Source: DASZIT01 sp963819695 (lineage in GTDB: Bacteria; Actinomycetota; Acidimicrobiia; Acidimicrobiales; RAAP-2). From it: a stretch of DNA of 64,000 nucleotides. The translations under genes were made by a program, and so were the position numbers. The stretch's first letter is position 1, and every line of letters begins with the position of its first letter. Below are positions 36,403 through 45,489 of the stretch, in pieces. Location: contig CAWFXD010000002.1 in assembly GCA_963819695.1 (NCBI GenBank), positions 682,001 to 746,000 of the forward strand, given 5' to 3'. The notes beneath the pieces were generated by a model. The model did no database searches. It saw only the letters and a program-made list of their open reading frames with translations, and was not told the origin of the DNA.

Positions 36403-37263
36403 TCACTTGAGCAGCTTGGACATCCGCCGGTCGGCCAGCGGGCGGCCGCCGGTCTGACAGGTTGGGCAGTATTGCATCGACTTGGTGGCGAACGACACCT
36501 CACGGATGGTGTCACCGCACACCGGGCAGTCCTCCCCGGTCCGCCCGTGGACCTGCATGGAACGTTTCTTGTCGCCCTTCAGGTCGGCGGCCGCCAGCCC
36601 ACCGGATCTCGTCACCGCCTCGGTGAGCACGCCGACCAGCGCGTCGTGCAGGCTCTCGATTTCGGCCGGGCTCAACTTCGCCGCCGATTTATACGGAGAG
36701 AGGTGGGCGGCGTGGAGCGCCTCGTCCGAGTAGGCGTTGCCCACCCCGGCGATGAGCGATTGGCTGGTGAGGGCGGTCTTGATGTTGGCCGACGCCCCGC
36801 CCAGGATCCGGGCCAGCTCGGCGACGGAGAACTCCGGGCTCAACGGATCGACCCCGAGCCCGGCGATGCCTTCGACCTGGTCGAGCGAGGTCACCACCCA
36901 CAGGGCCAGGCGCTTCTCGGTGCCCATCTCGGTGACATCGAAGCCCGACCCGTCGTCGAGTCCCACCCGGAGGGCCAATGGCGCCTTGCTGGGCCGGGCG
37001 GTGGCCGTCGGGACCTTGTCGTACCAGCGGACCCATCCGGCCCGGGCCAGATGGACCACCAACCAGATGCCGTCCAAGTCGAAACAGACGTACTTTCCCC
37101 GGCGCTCACACCCGTTCGCCGTCCGACCGATCACCTGACCGAGCGGCGGGTCGACCGTCTTCAGGGCCGAGAACGACCCCAGCTCGCACCGGACGATTTG
37201 ATGGCCGGCCATCCGTTCGGCCAGCAGCGATGTCAGGGCTTCTACCTCGGGGAGCTCGGGCAC
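36403..37263 (-). CDS. Fpg/Nei-family DNA glycosylase
   Basis: A 286-residue base-excision repair enzyme that removes oxidised bases and nicks the DNA. The N-terminus MPELPEVEALTSLLAERMAG carries the catalytic Pro2 and Glu3. The helix-two-turn-helix is QSLIAGVGNAYSDEALHAAH. The C-terminal zinc finger is CPVCGDTIREV then MQYCPTC (CX2C-X16-CX2C). A conserved Lys is present in SALKTVDPP. The set of residues is complete, so it should be active. Whether it is Fpg-like (8-oxoG) or one of the actinobacterial Nei paralogues cannot be decided; the long loop regions look closer to the latter. GTG 37263 start, divergent from ileS with 75 bases between. Confidence 0.88.
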   Translation of the reverse strand: MPELPEVEALTSLLAERMAGHQIVRCELGSFSALKTVDPPLGQVIGRTANGCERRGKYVCFDLDGIWLVVHLARAGWVRWYDKVPTATARPSKAPLALRVGLDDGSGFDVTEMGTEKRLALWVVTSLDQVEGIAGLGVDPLSPEFSVAELARILGGASANIKTALTSQSLIAGVGNAYSDEALHAAHLSPYKSAAKLSPAEIESLHDALVGVLTEAVTRSGGLAAADLKGDKKRSMQVHGRTGEDCPVCGDTIREVSFATKSMQYCPTCQTGGRPLADRRMSKLLK

Positions 37264-37338
37264 GGGTCCGCTGGTCAGTGTATGCGCCCTTAGTATCTGG
37301 TCCTCGCCCGCCGCCGTCCCACCGACAGGGAGTCACCG

Positions 37339-40300
37339 TTGTTCCGTCCGGTCCCCACCGACGCCGATTTCACCGCCCTCGAGGCCGAAGAGCTGGCCCG
37401 ATGGGAGAAGCACCGCGTCTTCGAGCGATCGGTGGAGCTGCGGGAGGGCGCCGAGCCCTGGGTCTTCTACGAGGGTCCGCCGACCGCCAACGGGCGCCCC
37501 GGGCTCCATCACGTCTGGGCCCGGGCCTATAAGGACCTGTTCTGCCGTTACCGGACCATGCGGGGGTACGCGGTTCCCCGGAAGGCCGGATGGGACACCC
37601 ATGGGCTGCCGGTCGAGGTCGAGGTGGAGAAGCAGCTCGGCATCACCGCCAAGCGCCAGATCGAAGAGGAGGTGGGCATCGGCGAGTTCACCCGGCTGTG
37701 CCGGCAGTCGGTGCGCAACTACGTCGACGAATGGAAGACCCTCACCGGGCGGATCGGGTACTGGCTCGACATCGACGACGCCTATTGGACCTTCTCGTCC
37801 GAGTTCGTGGAGTCGGTGTGGTGGAACCTCAAGTCCATCTGGGACCAGGGCCTGCTCTACGAGGACATCAAGGTGGTGCCCTACTGCACCCGGTGCGGGA
37901 CGGCCCTCAGCAGCCACGAACTCGGCCAGCCCGATGTCTACCGGGACGTGGTCGACGAGTCGGCCTATGTCCGGCTCCCGCTGACCGACGACGGCCCGTC
38001 CGCCGCCGCCCTGCAGGCGTCGTTGGGCATGACCACCCTCACCGGCTTGTCGCTGCTGGTGTGGACCACCACCCCGTGGACGCTGGTCTCGAATACCGGC
38101 GCGGCGGTCGGGCCCGACCTCGAGTACGCGGTGGTCGGCGATGCCATCGTGGCGGCCGACCTGATCGAACCGGTGTTCGGCGAAGGCGCCACCGCCGATC
38201 ACCGGATCCTGGGACGGAACCTGGTCGGGCTCCGCTATCTTCGGCCGTTCGGCGACGTCGACGTCCCTCCCGGCGATGACGGCGAGGGGTGGCGGGTGGT
38301 GCCCGGAGAGTTCGTCGAAGCCGATGAGGGGACCGGGATCGTCCATCTGGCCCCCGCCTTCGGAGAGATCGACCGGATGGTGGGCCGCCAGGAGGGACTG
38401 CCCACCCTCAACCCGGTGGGGCCGGACGGGACCTTCACCTCCGAGGTGCCCTGGCTCCACGGCCAACCGGTGCGAGAGACCAACCCGGCGATCAACGATC
38501 GGCTGGAGGCCGCCGGGCTCCTGTTCCGCCGTGCGCCGCACCGGCACTCGTACCCTCATTGCTGGCGTTGCGCGACCCCGCTCATCTACTGGGGCAAGCC
38601 GAGCTGGTACGTTCGCACCTCGGCCCGGAAGTCGGAGTTGGTGGCCGAGAATCAGACCATCGGCTGGCACCCCGAGCACATCCGCGACGGTCGGATGGGG
38701 GAGTGGCTGTCCAACAATGTCGACTGGGCCCTCTCCCGCGACCGGTTCTGGGGCACGCCGTTGCCGGTGTGGCGGTGCGACCAGGCCCACCTGCGCTGCG
38801 TCGGATCGCTGTCCGAGCTGTCCGAGCTGGTCGGCCGGGATGTCAGTGACGTCGACCCGCATCGCCCGGCCATCGACGAGGTCGTCTTCCCCTGCCCGGA
38901 CTGCGCCGGTGACACCCGGGAGTCGTCGTCGGAGATGCGGAGGGTGGAGCCGGTGATCGATGCCTGGTTCGACTCGGGCTCGATGCCATCCGGCCAGTGG
39001 GGCTATCCGGTGGCTCCCGGGTCGGAGGAGCATTTCGTCTATCCGGCCGATTTCATCTGCGAGGCCATCGACCAGACCCGCGGCTGGTTCTATTCGCTGC
39101 TGGCGGTCAACACCCTGGTTCGGGGCTCGACCCCCTACCGGAACGTGTTGTGCCTCGGCCACCTGGTCGACGCCGACGGACGGAAGATGTCCAAGAGCCT
39201 CGGCAACGTCACCGACCCCTGGGAGATCCTCGACACCCGGGGCGCCGACCCGCTCCGGTGGTGGATGTTCTCGCAGGGCTCCCCGTGGACGCCGACCCGG
39301 GTCAGCTTCGAGGCGATCGATGCCGCCATGCGGGACACCCTCCTCACGCTGTGGAACACCTGGTCGTTCTTCACCACCTACGCGTCGCTCAACCAGTTCG
39401 ACCCTGCCGATCCGGCCATCCCCCGGCCCGCGGACCGGTCGGTCCTCGACCGGTGGATGCGCTCGCGCCTCTACGCCACGGTGGCCACCGTCACCGCGTC
39501 GCTGGACGGGTACGAGCCGTTCCCGGCGGCCAGCGCCATCGCCGAGCTGGTCGACGACATCTCCAACTGGTACGTCCGCCGCAGCCGCCGGCGCTTTTGG
39601 CGCACGGATCCGGACGCGGATCCGGCCGACTCGCTCGGGGCCCAGGCGACCCTCTACGAGACGCTGGTCACCGTGGGCCGCCTGCTCGCCCCGATGTGCC
39701 CGTTCGTGGCCGATCGGATGTGGCGGGATCTCACCGGGGCGGCGGAGGACGACTCGGTCCATCTGGCCGACTGGCCCCGGGAACAGCCGGAAGCCGTCGA
39801 CGGCGGGCTCGAGGCGGGCATGGCTCTGGCCCGCCGGTTGTCGTCACTGGGCCGGGCCGCCCGGGCGGAGGCGGAGATAAAGGTCCGCCAGCCTCTGGCC
39901 CGCGCCCTCGTCTACCTGCCCCCCAACAGCCCGACCCTGCCCGACGGGATCGTCGAGGACGAGTTGAACGTCGACCGGGTGGAGCCCATCGGCGAGTTGG
40001 GTGACGTGCTGGCCTACGAGCTGGTCCCCAATTTCAAACTGCTGGGCCCGAGGCTGGGGTCGAAGGTGCAACAGCTGCGGACGGCGATGGCGTCGGTCGA
40101 CGCCGCCGCCGCCGCCGACGATCTGGCCGAGGGACGGCCGGTGGTGGTGGCGCTGGACGACGGCGCGGTGGAGTTGACCGGGGACGAGGTGGAGCTGCGG
40201 GTCCGGGCCCAAACCGGGTTCGCGGTGTCGCGGGACGGCGCCGAAGTCGTGGCCCTCGACCTCACCCTCGACGACGACCTCCGCCGGCGGGGACTGGCCC

Positions 40301-40557
40301 GGGAGGTGATCCGGAACGTGCAGGATCTCCGCAAGGCGTCGGGCCTGGAGGTGTCGGACTGGATCCATCTCCATCTGGTCGGTCTCGACGACCTGGCTCC
40401 GCGGTTCGACCTCATCGGCCGCGAGGTGCTGGCCCGCACGGTGGTCGCCACCCCACCCGCGGAGGGCGACGGCACCGGAGCCGGGACCCGGTTCGAGTTC
40501 GACGACGGGGGGCTCTGCGACAGGCGACGATCTGGATCCGCCGGGCGTGACATCTGA
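37339..40557 (+). CDS. ileS: Isoleucyl-tRNA synthetase, type 2, with swapped HIGH motif
   Basis: A 1072-residue class I synthetase charging tRNA-Ile. It is the long, eukaryote-like type 2: GWDTHGLPVEVEVEKQLGIT and VVPYCTRCGTALSSHELGQP match that group. The ATP signature, usually HxGH, reads GLHH at residues 55-58 (PPTANGRPGLHHVWARAYKD). The second signature is intact: RKMSKSLGN with Lys at about 616. The editing domain is present (LLVWTTTPWTLVSNTGAAVG; EADEGTGIVHLAPAFGEID). The start is TTG 37339 with AGGGAG upstream. The 75-base gap to the divergent glycosylase is too short for a T-box. The last 15 residues look non-homologous and overlap the next gene by 11 bases. Confidence 0.95.
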   Translation: MFRPVPTDADFTALEAEELARWEKHRVFERSVELREGAEPWVFYEGPPTANGRPGLHHVWARAYKDLFCRYRTMRGYAVPRKAGWDTHGLPVEVEVEKQLGITAKRQIEEEVGIGEFTRLCRQSVRNYVDEWKTLTGRIGYWLDIDDAYWTFSSEFVESVWWNLKSIWDQGLLYEDIKVVPYCTRCGTALSSHELGQPDVYRDVVDESAYVRLPLTDDGPSAAALQASLGMTTLTGLSLLVWTTTPWTLVSNTGAAVGPDLEYAVVGDAIVAADLIEPVFGEGATADHRILGRNLVGLRYLRPFGDVDVPPGDDGEGWRVVPGEFVEADEGTGIVHLAPAFGEIDRMVGRQEGLPTLNPVGPDGTFTSEVPWLHGQPVRETNPAINDRLEAAGLLFRRAPHRHSYPHCWRCATPLIYWGKPSWYVRTSARKSELVAENQTIGWHPEHIRDGRMGEWLSNNVDWALSRDRFWGTPLPVWRCDQAHLRCVGSLSELSELVGRDVSDVDPHRPAIDEVVFPCPDCAGDTRESSSEMRRVEPVIDAWFDSGSMPSGQWGYPVAPGSEEHFVYPADFICEAIDQTRGWFYSLLAVNTLVRGSTPYRNVLCLGHLVDADGRKMSKSLGNVTDPWEILDTRGADPLRWWMFSQGSPWTPTRVSFEAIDAAMRDTLLTLWNTWSFFTTYASLNQFDPADPAIPRPADRSVLDRWMRSRLYATVATVTASLDGYEPFPAASAIAELVDDISNWYVRRSRRRFWRTDPDADPADSLGAQATLYETLVTVGRLLAPMCPFVADRMWRDLTGAAEDDSVHLADWPREQPEAVDGGLEAGMALARRLSSLGRAARAEAEIKVRQPLARALVYLPPNSPTLPDGIVEDELNVDRVEPIGELGDVLAYELVPNFKLLGPRLGSKVQQLRTAMASVDAAAAADDLAEGRPVVVALDDGAVELTGDEVELRVRAQTGFAVSRDGAEVVALDLTLDDDLRRRGLAREVIRNVQDLRKASGLEVSDWIHLHLVGLDDLAPRFDLIGREVLARTVVATPPAEGDGTGAGTRFEFDDGGLCDRRRSGSAGRDI

Positions 40558-42133
40558 CGGGGGGCCGGAAGGTGTTCGAAGTCATGCGTTGACCGGCGAG
40601 GAGTACGTGCTGGCGGTCGACCTCGGGACCGGAGGCCCGAAAGTCGCGGTGGTGTCCACCACCGGAAGGATCGTCGCCCACGGCTTCGCCCCGGTGCCGC
40701 TGCATCTCCTCGAGGGCGGGGGCGCCGAACAGGATCCGGCCGATTGGTGGTCGGCCATCTGCTCGGCCGCCCACGACGCCCTGGCCGATGCCGCGGTCCC
40801 TCCCGGCGCCTTCATCGGCGTCGGGTGCACGTCGCAGTGGTCGGGCACGGTGGCGGTCGGTGCCGACGGGAGCCCGTTGATGCGGGCGATCATCTGGATG
40901 GACTCCCGCGGGAACCGGGCCATCCGGGCCGCGGCCCGCGGCCCGGTCAATGTGCTCGGCTACGACCCACGCAAGATCCTCCGGTGGGTGCGGGTCACCG
41001 GCGGGGCCCCCGGTCTGTCGGGCAAGGACCCGGTGGCGCACATCCTGTTCATCCGTGATCAGTTCCCGGAGATCTACCGGGACACCGCCACCTTCCTAGA
41101 GCCGGTCGACTATCTGAATCTCAAGCTCACCGGCCGTACCTGTGCCTCCTTCGACTCGATCGCCGCCCACTGGGTCACCGACAATCGACGGATCGACCGG
41201 GTGGACTACGACGACCGGCTGCTCGCCATCACCGGGCTCGGTCGGGCCAAGCTTCCCGACCTGGTGCCGCCGGGGAGCATCGTCGGTCCGCTGAGCGCCG
41301 GGGCGGCGGACGACCTCGGGCTTCGGGAAGGGACCCCGGTGGCGGTCGGCACCGGCGATGTGCACTCGGCGGTGTTCGGTTCCGGATCGGTGGCCGACTT
41401 CTCCGCCCACCTCTACATCGGGACGTCGTCGTGGATCTCGACCCATGTTCCCTTCAAGAAGACGTCGATCACCACCAACGTGGCCTCCATCCCCGCGGCC
41501 CTGGCCGGAAAGTACATCGTCGTCAACGAGCACGAGACGGCGGGAGCCTGCCTGACCTTCCTCCGGGACACCCTGGGCCTGGCTGACGATTTCGACGCCA
41601 TGAACGAGATGGTCGACTCGGTGGCGCCCGGGAGCGGGCGGGTGCTGTTCACCCCCTGGCTCAACGGGGAGCGGACGCCGGTCGACGACCACACCATCCG
41701 CGGCGGATTCCACAACCTCTCGCTGTCGACGTCGGCGGCCGAGATGGTCCGAGCCGTGTTCGAGGGGGTGGCCTTCAACTCCAGGTGGCTCTTGGATGCC
41801 GTCGAGCGGTTTGCCGGCCGCACCTTCGATTCGATGGCCTTCATCGGCGGGGGGGCCAACTCCGAGCAGTGGTGCCAGATCCATGCCGACGTGCTGGGCC
41901 GGGAGATCCGCCAGGTCGAAGAGCCGGTCCTGGCCAACGTTCGGGGGGCGGCCCTGGTCACCCTGCTGGCCCTCGGGCGAATCTCCGTCGACCAGATCCC
42001 GGCCATGGTCGCCGTCCGCCGCACCTTCACCCCGGATCCGGCGGCCTCCCCGGTCTACGACCACCTGTACAAGGAATTCGTCACCCTGTACAAGCAGACC
42101 AAGGGGATCCACAAGCGCCTCAACCGCTTCTGA
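40547..42133 (+). CDS. FGGY-family carbohydrate kinase (xylulokinase-like)
   Basis: A 528-residue sugar kinase. The N-terminal phosphate loop is VLAVDLGTGGPKVAVVSTTG and the substrate region is GVGCTSQWSGTVAVGADGSP then IIWMDSRGNRAIR. The C-terminal half has FTPWLNGERTPVDDHTIRGG, FEGVAFNSRWLLDAVERFAG and FIGGGANSEQWCQIHADVLG, typical of xylulokinase-type FGGY proteins. Start GTG 40547 overlaps the ileS end; a later start near 40589 is possible. No sugar transporter or isomerase is adjacent, so the sugar is unknown. The tail HLYKEFVTLYKQTKGIHKRL matches uncharacterised actinobacterial members. Confidence 0.87.
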   Translation: MTSDGGPEGVRSHALTGEEYVLAVDLGTGGPKVAVVSTTGRIVAHGFAPVPLHLLEGGGAEQDPADWWSAICSAAHDALADAAVPPGAFIGVGCTSQWSGTVAVGADGSPLMRAIIWMDSRGNRAIRAAARGPVNVLGYDPRKILRWVRVTGGAPGLSGKDPVAHILFIRDQFPEIYRDTATFLEPVDYLNLKLTGRTCASFDSIAAHWVTDNRRIDRVDYDDRLLAITGLGRAKLPDLVPPGSIVGPLSAGAADDLGLREGTPVAVGTGDVHSAVFGSGSVADFSAHLYIGTSSWISTHVPFKKTSITTNVASIPAALAGKYIVVNEHETAGACLTFLRDTLGLADDFDAMNEMVDSVAPGSGRVLFTPWLNGERTPVDDHTIRGGFHNLSLSTSAAEMVRAVFEGVAFNSRWLLDAVERFAGRTFDSMAFIGGGANSEQWCQIHADVLGREIRQVEEPVLANVRGAALVTLLALGRISVDQIPAMVAVRRTFTPDPAASPVYDHLYKEFVTLYKQTKGIHKRLNRF

Positions 42134-42202
42134 CCCGTACCAACCCGTCGCCATCGGCATCTTCACCAGGCTGAATCAACCGGCGCGGTCAGATCGACGG
42201 AG

Positions 42203-43042
42203 GTGTATTTTGACCGGGTGCCGATGTTCCTAGATCGCCACGATGCCCCGGGAGTAACGCCGGAGGAGTTGGCCGACGCCCACCGGCTTGATGTGGCGAT
42301 CCAAGAGAAGCATGGTGTTCAGTATCACACCTACTGGTTCGACCCCGAAAACGGATCGGTGTTCTGTCTGGCCGAGGGGCCGAGCAAACAAGCCATAGAG
42401 ACCGTGCACCAGGAATCCCACGGCCTGTTGGCGAGCACCATTCTGGAGCTTGATTCGACTGCGCCCCTGAACAAGTTCCTCGGGTCACTGCCCAATCATC
42501 CGGTAGGCACTGCGTACGCCGCGCCGGCCTTGCGGGCGATCGTGTTCACGGATGTGTGCGGTTCGGTTGCCCAAACCCAACAACTCGGCGATGACGGCCA
42601 CATGCAACTGCTGGGTGAGCACAACCGGATTGTTCGTCGCGAACTCGCCACCCATGAAGGTCGTGAGGTCAAACATACCGGCGACGGCATCATGGCCGCC
42701 TTCACGTCGGTCGTTTCGGCCGTTGCTTTCGCGGTGGAGGTACAACGGGAACTTCACGACTTCAATCAAGAGGCGCCCATACCGCTGGAGGTGAGCATCG
42801 GCATCAGCGCCGGCGAGCCCGTCACTGACGACCACGACGACCTCTTCGGCGCGGCGGTTCAACTTGCCGCCCGGTTATGCGCGGCCGCATCTTCCGGCGA
42901 TATAGCTGTGTCGATCGCCGTCCGCGAACTGTGTATTGGCAAACCGTTCCGCTTTGACGATCTGGGTGAACTCATGCTCAAGGGAATGCCGGAACCCACT
43001 CGCACCTATGCGGTGTCATGGCGCGACGAGTTGCCCGCGTAA
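42203..43042 (+). CDS. DUF4242 (nickel-binding-like) domain fused to class III nucleotidyl cyclase
   Basis: A protein of up to 279 residues. Residues about 8-85 match the DUF4242/SCO4226 type: MFLDRHDAPGVTPEELADAH, YHTYWFDPENGSVFCLAEGP and AIETVHQESHGLLASTI. Residues 105-275 form a class III adenylate/guanylate cyclase domain: IVFTDVCGSVAQTQQLGDDG (first metal Asp), EVKHTGDGIMAAFTSV (second metal Asp) and GAAVQLAARLCAAASSGDIA (Asn/Arg region partly changed). The cyclase end GELMLKGMPEPTRTYAVSW is typical. GTG 42203 with a GGAGG overlap, or ATG 42224, may be the start. Codons are visibly less GC-rich (roughly 55% in sampled lines) than its neighbours, hinting at recent acquisition. Confidence 0.85.
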   Translation: MYFDRVPMFLDRHDAPGVTPEELADAHRLDVAIQEKHGVQYHTYWFDPENGSVFCLAEGPSKQAIETVHQESHGLLASTILELDSTAPLNKFLGSLPNHPVGTAYAAPALRAIVFTDVCGSVAQTQQLGDDGHMQLLGEHNRIVRRELATHEGREVKHTGDGIMAAFTSVVSAVAFAVEVQRELHDFNQEAPIPLEVSIGISAGEPVTDDHDDLFGAAVQLAARLCAAASSGDIAVSIAVRELCIGKPFRFDDLGELMLKGMPEPTRTYAVSWRDELPA

Positions 43043-43058
43043 CGGTCGCAGGTCCCGA

Positions 43059-43424
43059 TCAGCTGTCGATCGGCTCCAGAAACTCGAGCCGGTTGCCGAA
43101 CGGATCGGCGGCGTAGACGCGCCGGAAACCGGGGAAGTCGCCATCCCAGGCGGCCGCCTGCCCCGCGGCTGCCAATCGGCGCACGATGTCGTCGATGTCG
43201 TCGACCAGGATGCCGGGATGCCCCTTCTTCGCCGGCCGGAAGTCGTCCTCGACCCCGAGGTGCAACTCGACGCCACCGCTGGAGAACCAGGCCCCACCCC
43301 GGGCCGCCAGCACTGGGGGCTTGGGCACCTCGGTCATGCCGAGGACGTCGACGAAGAACTGCCGGGCGGTCGGCTCGCCGCCGGCCGGCATCGCCAGCTG
43401 CATGTGATGAAGCCCGGTGTACAT
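43059..43424 (-). CDS. VOC-family (glyoxalase-like) protein
   Basis: A 121-residue vicinal-oxygen-chelate protein with two beta-alpha-beta-beta-beta modules: YTGLHHMQLAMPAGGEPTAR and FVDVLGMTEVPKPPVL in the first, GHPGILVDDIDDIVRRLAAA and RVYAADPFGNRLEFLEP in the second. Possible metal residues are His in HHMQLA, His in VELHLGVEDDF, and Glu in NRLEFLEP. Reactions in this family range from glyoxalase to dioxygenase and resistance proteins, so none is assigned. ATG 43424 is chosen because the longer frame upstream overlaps the divergent SDR gene. Confidence 0.82.
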   Translation of the reverse strand: MYTGLHHMQLAMPAGGEPTARQFFVDVLGMTEVPKPPVLAARGGAWFSSGGVELHLGVEDDFRPAKKGHPGILVDDIDDIVRRLAAAGQAAAWDGDFPGFRRVYAADPFGNRLEFLEPIDS

Positions 43425-43503
43425 GGCACCAGCATGGCCCGCCCCGCCGGGGGAAACCAAGTCACCCGACCCGGTTGCGGATTGTCGTGGCAGGCTGGCA
43501 TCC

Positions 43504-44412
43504 ATGGCGACGGCCCGGAGCACCGTGATCATCACCGGTGGGACCAGTGGGCTGGGCCGGGAGTGCGCCCGTGCCCTGGCCACCGATCCGGAGCTGGCGG
43601 TGGTCATCACCAGTCGGGACCCGGGCCGGGTCCAATCCGCCGCCGCACCGATCGGTGCCCACCCGATGGTCCTCGACCTGGCCTCCCTGGCTTCGGTCCG
43701 TAGCTTCACCCGGGAGTTGGCCACCGCCGGGCTCCCACCTCTCCACGCGGTGGTGTGCAACGCCGGGCTGCAGTTCACCCATCGGGCCCGCACCGAGGAC
43801 GGGGTGGAAGCCACCTTCGGCATCAATCATCTCGGGCACCTCGCCCTGGTGGAAGGGCTGCTCCCCTACCTCGAAGCGCCGGCCCGGATCGTGTTCGTCT
43901 CCTCGGGCACCCACGATCCATCCAACCGCACCGGGATGCCGCACCCGTTGGAGGCCAGCGCCTACCAGTTGGCCTACCCGCCCACCGAAGTGGTGGGTGA
44001 GTCGGCCGTCAAGGACGGACGGCGTCGGTACACCACGTCGAAGTTGGCCAACGTCCTCACCACCTACACGCTGGCCCGCCACCTCGGTGACCGCGGCGTG
44101 ACCGTCAACGCCTTCGACCCGGGCTTGATGCCGGGCACCGGACTGGCCCGGGACGCCGGAGCGCTCTCCCGGGCTCTGTTCGCCACGGTGGCCAAAGCTC
44201 TGGTGGTGCTCCCCGGCGTCAACACCCCGAAGCGGTCGGGGGTCAACCTGGCCCGACTGGTCACCGATCCCGATCTCGAGAAGACCACCGGTGTCTACTT
44301 CGCCGGGACCCGGCCGGGGCGATCGTCTGAGGCTTCCTACGATGTCGAGACCCAGGAGGCTCTCTACCGTGAAAGCTTGAACATCCTGGAGACCATCGGC
44401 CACCAGGGTTGA
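43504..44412 (+). CDS. SDR oxidoreductase (protochlorophyllide-reductase-like)
   Basis: A 302-residue short-chain dehydrogenase. The cofactor motif is VIITGGTSGLGRECARALAT, the NNAG equivalent is VVCNAGLQFTHRARTEDGVE, and ATFGINHLGHLALVEGLLP is characteristic of the LPOR/WWOX-like subgroup. Catalytic residues: VFVSSGTHDPSNRTG (Ser) and YTTSKLANVLTTY (Tyr, Lys). The tail LEKTTGVYFAGTRPGRSSEA fits the group. Chlorophyll genes are absent, so a true protochlorophyllide role is unlikely; these proteins generally have unknown carbonyl substrates. ATG 43504 is preceded by a weak ribosome site. Confidence 0.87.
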   Translation: MATARSTVIITGGTSGLGRECARALATDPELAVVITSRDPGRVQSAAAPIGAHPMVLDLASLASVRSFTRELATAGLPPLHAVVCNAGLQFTHRARTEDGVEATFGINHLGHLALVEGLLPYLEAPARIVFVSSGTHDPSNRTGMPHPLEASAYQLAYPPTEVVGESAVKDGRRRYTTSKLANVLTTYTLARHLGDRGVTVNAFDPGLMPGTGLARDAGALSRALFATVAKALVVLPGVNTPKRSGVNLARLVTDPDLEKTTGVYFAGTRPGRSSEASYDVETQEALYRESLNILETIGHQG

Positions 44413-44474
44413 CGATCCGGTGGGGACGGGCGGGCCAGAGCCAAACATGACGCCACTACCTCGCCCGCCGGCGC

Positions 44475-45416
44475 TCAGGCCAGGCAGGTGAGGGGCCGAC
44501 CTCCGTTGAAGGTGATCATGTCGCCGATGGCGGCGATGAGATCAATCGGCGTGCCCGGCGCCGCCCCGTTGAGCTCGGCGTACGCCCGGTGCAGGTTCCC
44601 GACGATGCGCTCGGAATCGAGAAGGTGTGCGAACGGACCGAGATGGGCGGCCTGGGCGGCGGCCAACGGTGACAGCCCGGCCGCCAGCCCTTCCTCGGCG
44701 GTGGTAAGGACGAACTGCAGGTAGGCGAGCACGTCGTCGATCAACTCCGGACCGCCGACCGGTCCGTGGCCGGGCACGACGGTGCCGGCACCGAGCGGCT
44801 TCAGCACGGTTTGGAGGACGTCGATGGCTCCGGTGACCGACCCCATCAGTACGAAGGGGGTGCAATCGTTGAACAGCAGGTCCCCGGAGAAGAGCACCGA
44901 GCGCTCGGGTATCCAGACGATGGAGTCATTGGTGGTGTGGGCCGGCGATCCCACCTGGCGGAGTTCGCAGCGCAGGTCGTCCACCCACACTGCGACCTCG
45001 TCCCGGTAGGTGAGGAACGGGGGAGCCAGTTCCAGTGCGCCCCACTCCACATCGGTCCAGACCCCGACGTTGGCAGGGAGGCCGGTGGCGATCATCTCCC
45101 TCCGGCACCACTCGTGGGCCACGATGGTGGCCCCGTCGAACAGGTAGTTACCATGGGTGTGGTCCCCGTGATGGTGGGTGTTGAGCAAGGTGCGGACCGG
45201 TTGGTCGGTAGTTCCGGCAATCGCGTCCAGATAGGCCCGGGTGCGCCGTTCTGTCGAGCACGAGTCGATGCTGATCACACCGCGGCTGCCCACCAGGAAT
45301 CCGGTGTTGTTGATGTACCAACTGCCATCCGGCTGGACGTAGGCATAGATGCCCTCGCTCACCTCCTCGACCCGGGGTGGGTCGAGGAGACCGGGATCGA
45401 GATCGGACGTACTCAT
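44475..45416 (-). CDS. MBL-fold metallo-hydrolase
   Basis: A 313-residue metallo-beta-lactamase-fold enzyme. The zinc motif HxHxDH is present as LLNTHHHGDHTHGNYLFDGA; further ligands are His in VGSPAHTTNDSIVWIPE, Asp in VLFSGDLLFNDCTPF and His in VVPGHGPVGGPEL. The acidic N-terminus (MSTSDLDPGLLDPPRVEEVS then EGIYAYVQPDGSWYINNTGF) resembles the quinoprotein-relay/SoxH or alkyl-sulfatase-like MBL proteins of actinomycetes. ATG 45416 is chosen; the longer frame upstream is not conserved-looking. It is divergent from the DJ-1/PfpI gene by 73 bases. The substrate cannot be inferred. Confidence 0.87.
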   Translation of the reverse strand: MSTSDLDPGLLDPPRVEEVSEGIYAYVQPDGSWYINNTGFLVGSRGVISIDSCSTERRTRAYLDAIAGTTDQPVRTLLNTHHHGDHTHGNYLFDGATIVAHEWCRREMIATGLPANVGVWTDVEWGALELAPPFLTYRDEVAVWVDDLRCELRQVGSPAHTTNDSIVWIPERSVLFSGDLLFNDCTPFVLMGSVTGAIDVLQTVLKPLGAGTVVPGHGPVGGPELIDDVLAYLQFVLTTAEEGLAAGLSPLAAAQAAHLGPFAHLLDSERIVGNLHRAYAELNGAAPGTPIDLIAAIGDMITFNGGRPLTCLA

Positions 45417-45489
45417 GGCCAGCCCCAACCTATGGCGTCGATGAGCCAAACTGTAGGTTCTGACCCCGACGGAAGCGAGGAAGCTGCGG

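Noticed and set aside
37264..37338. T-box leader before ileS
   Set aside because: Only 75 bases separate ileS from the divergent glycosylase and no T-box or specifier stem is seen.
37333..39762. 809-residue minus-strand open frame
   Set aside because: Lies opposite ileS, whose motifs are unmistakable; composition is that of a mirrored high-GC frame.
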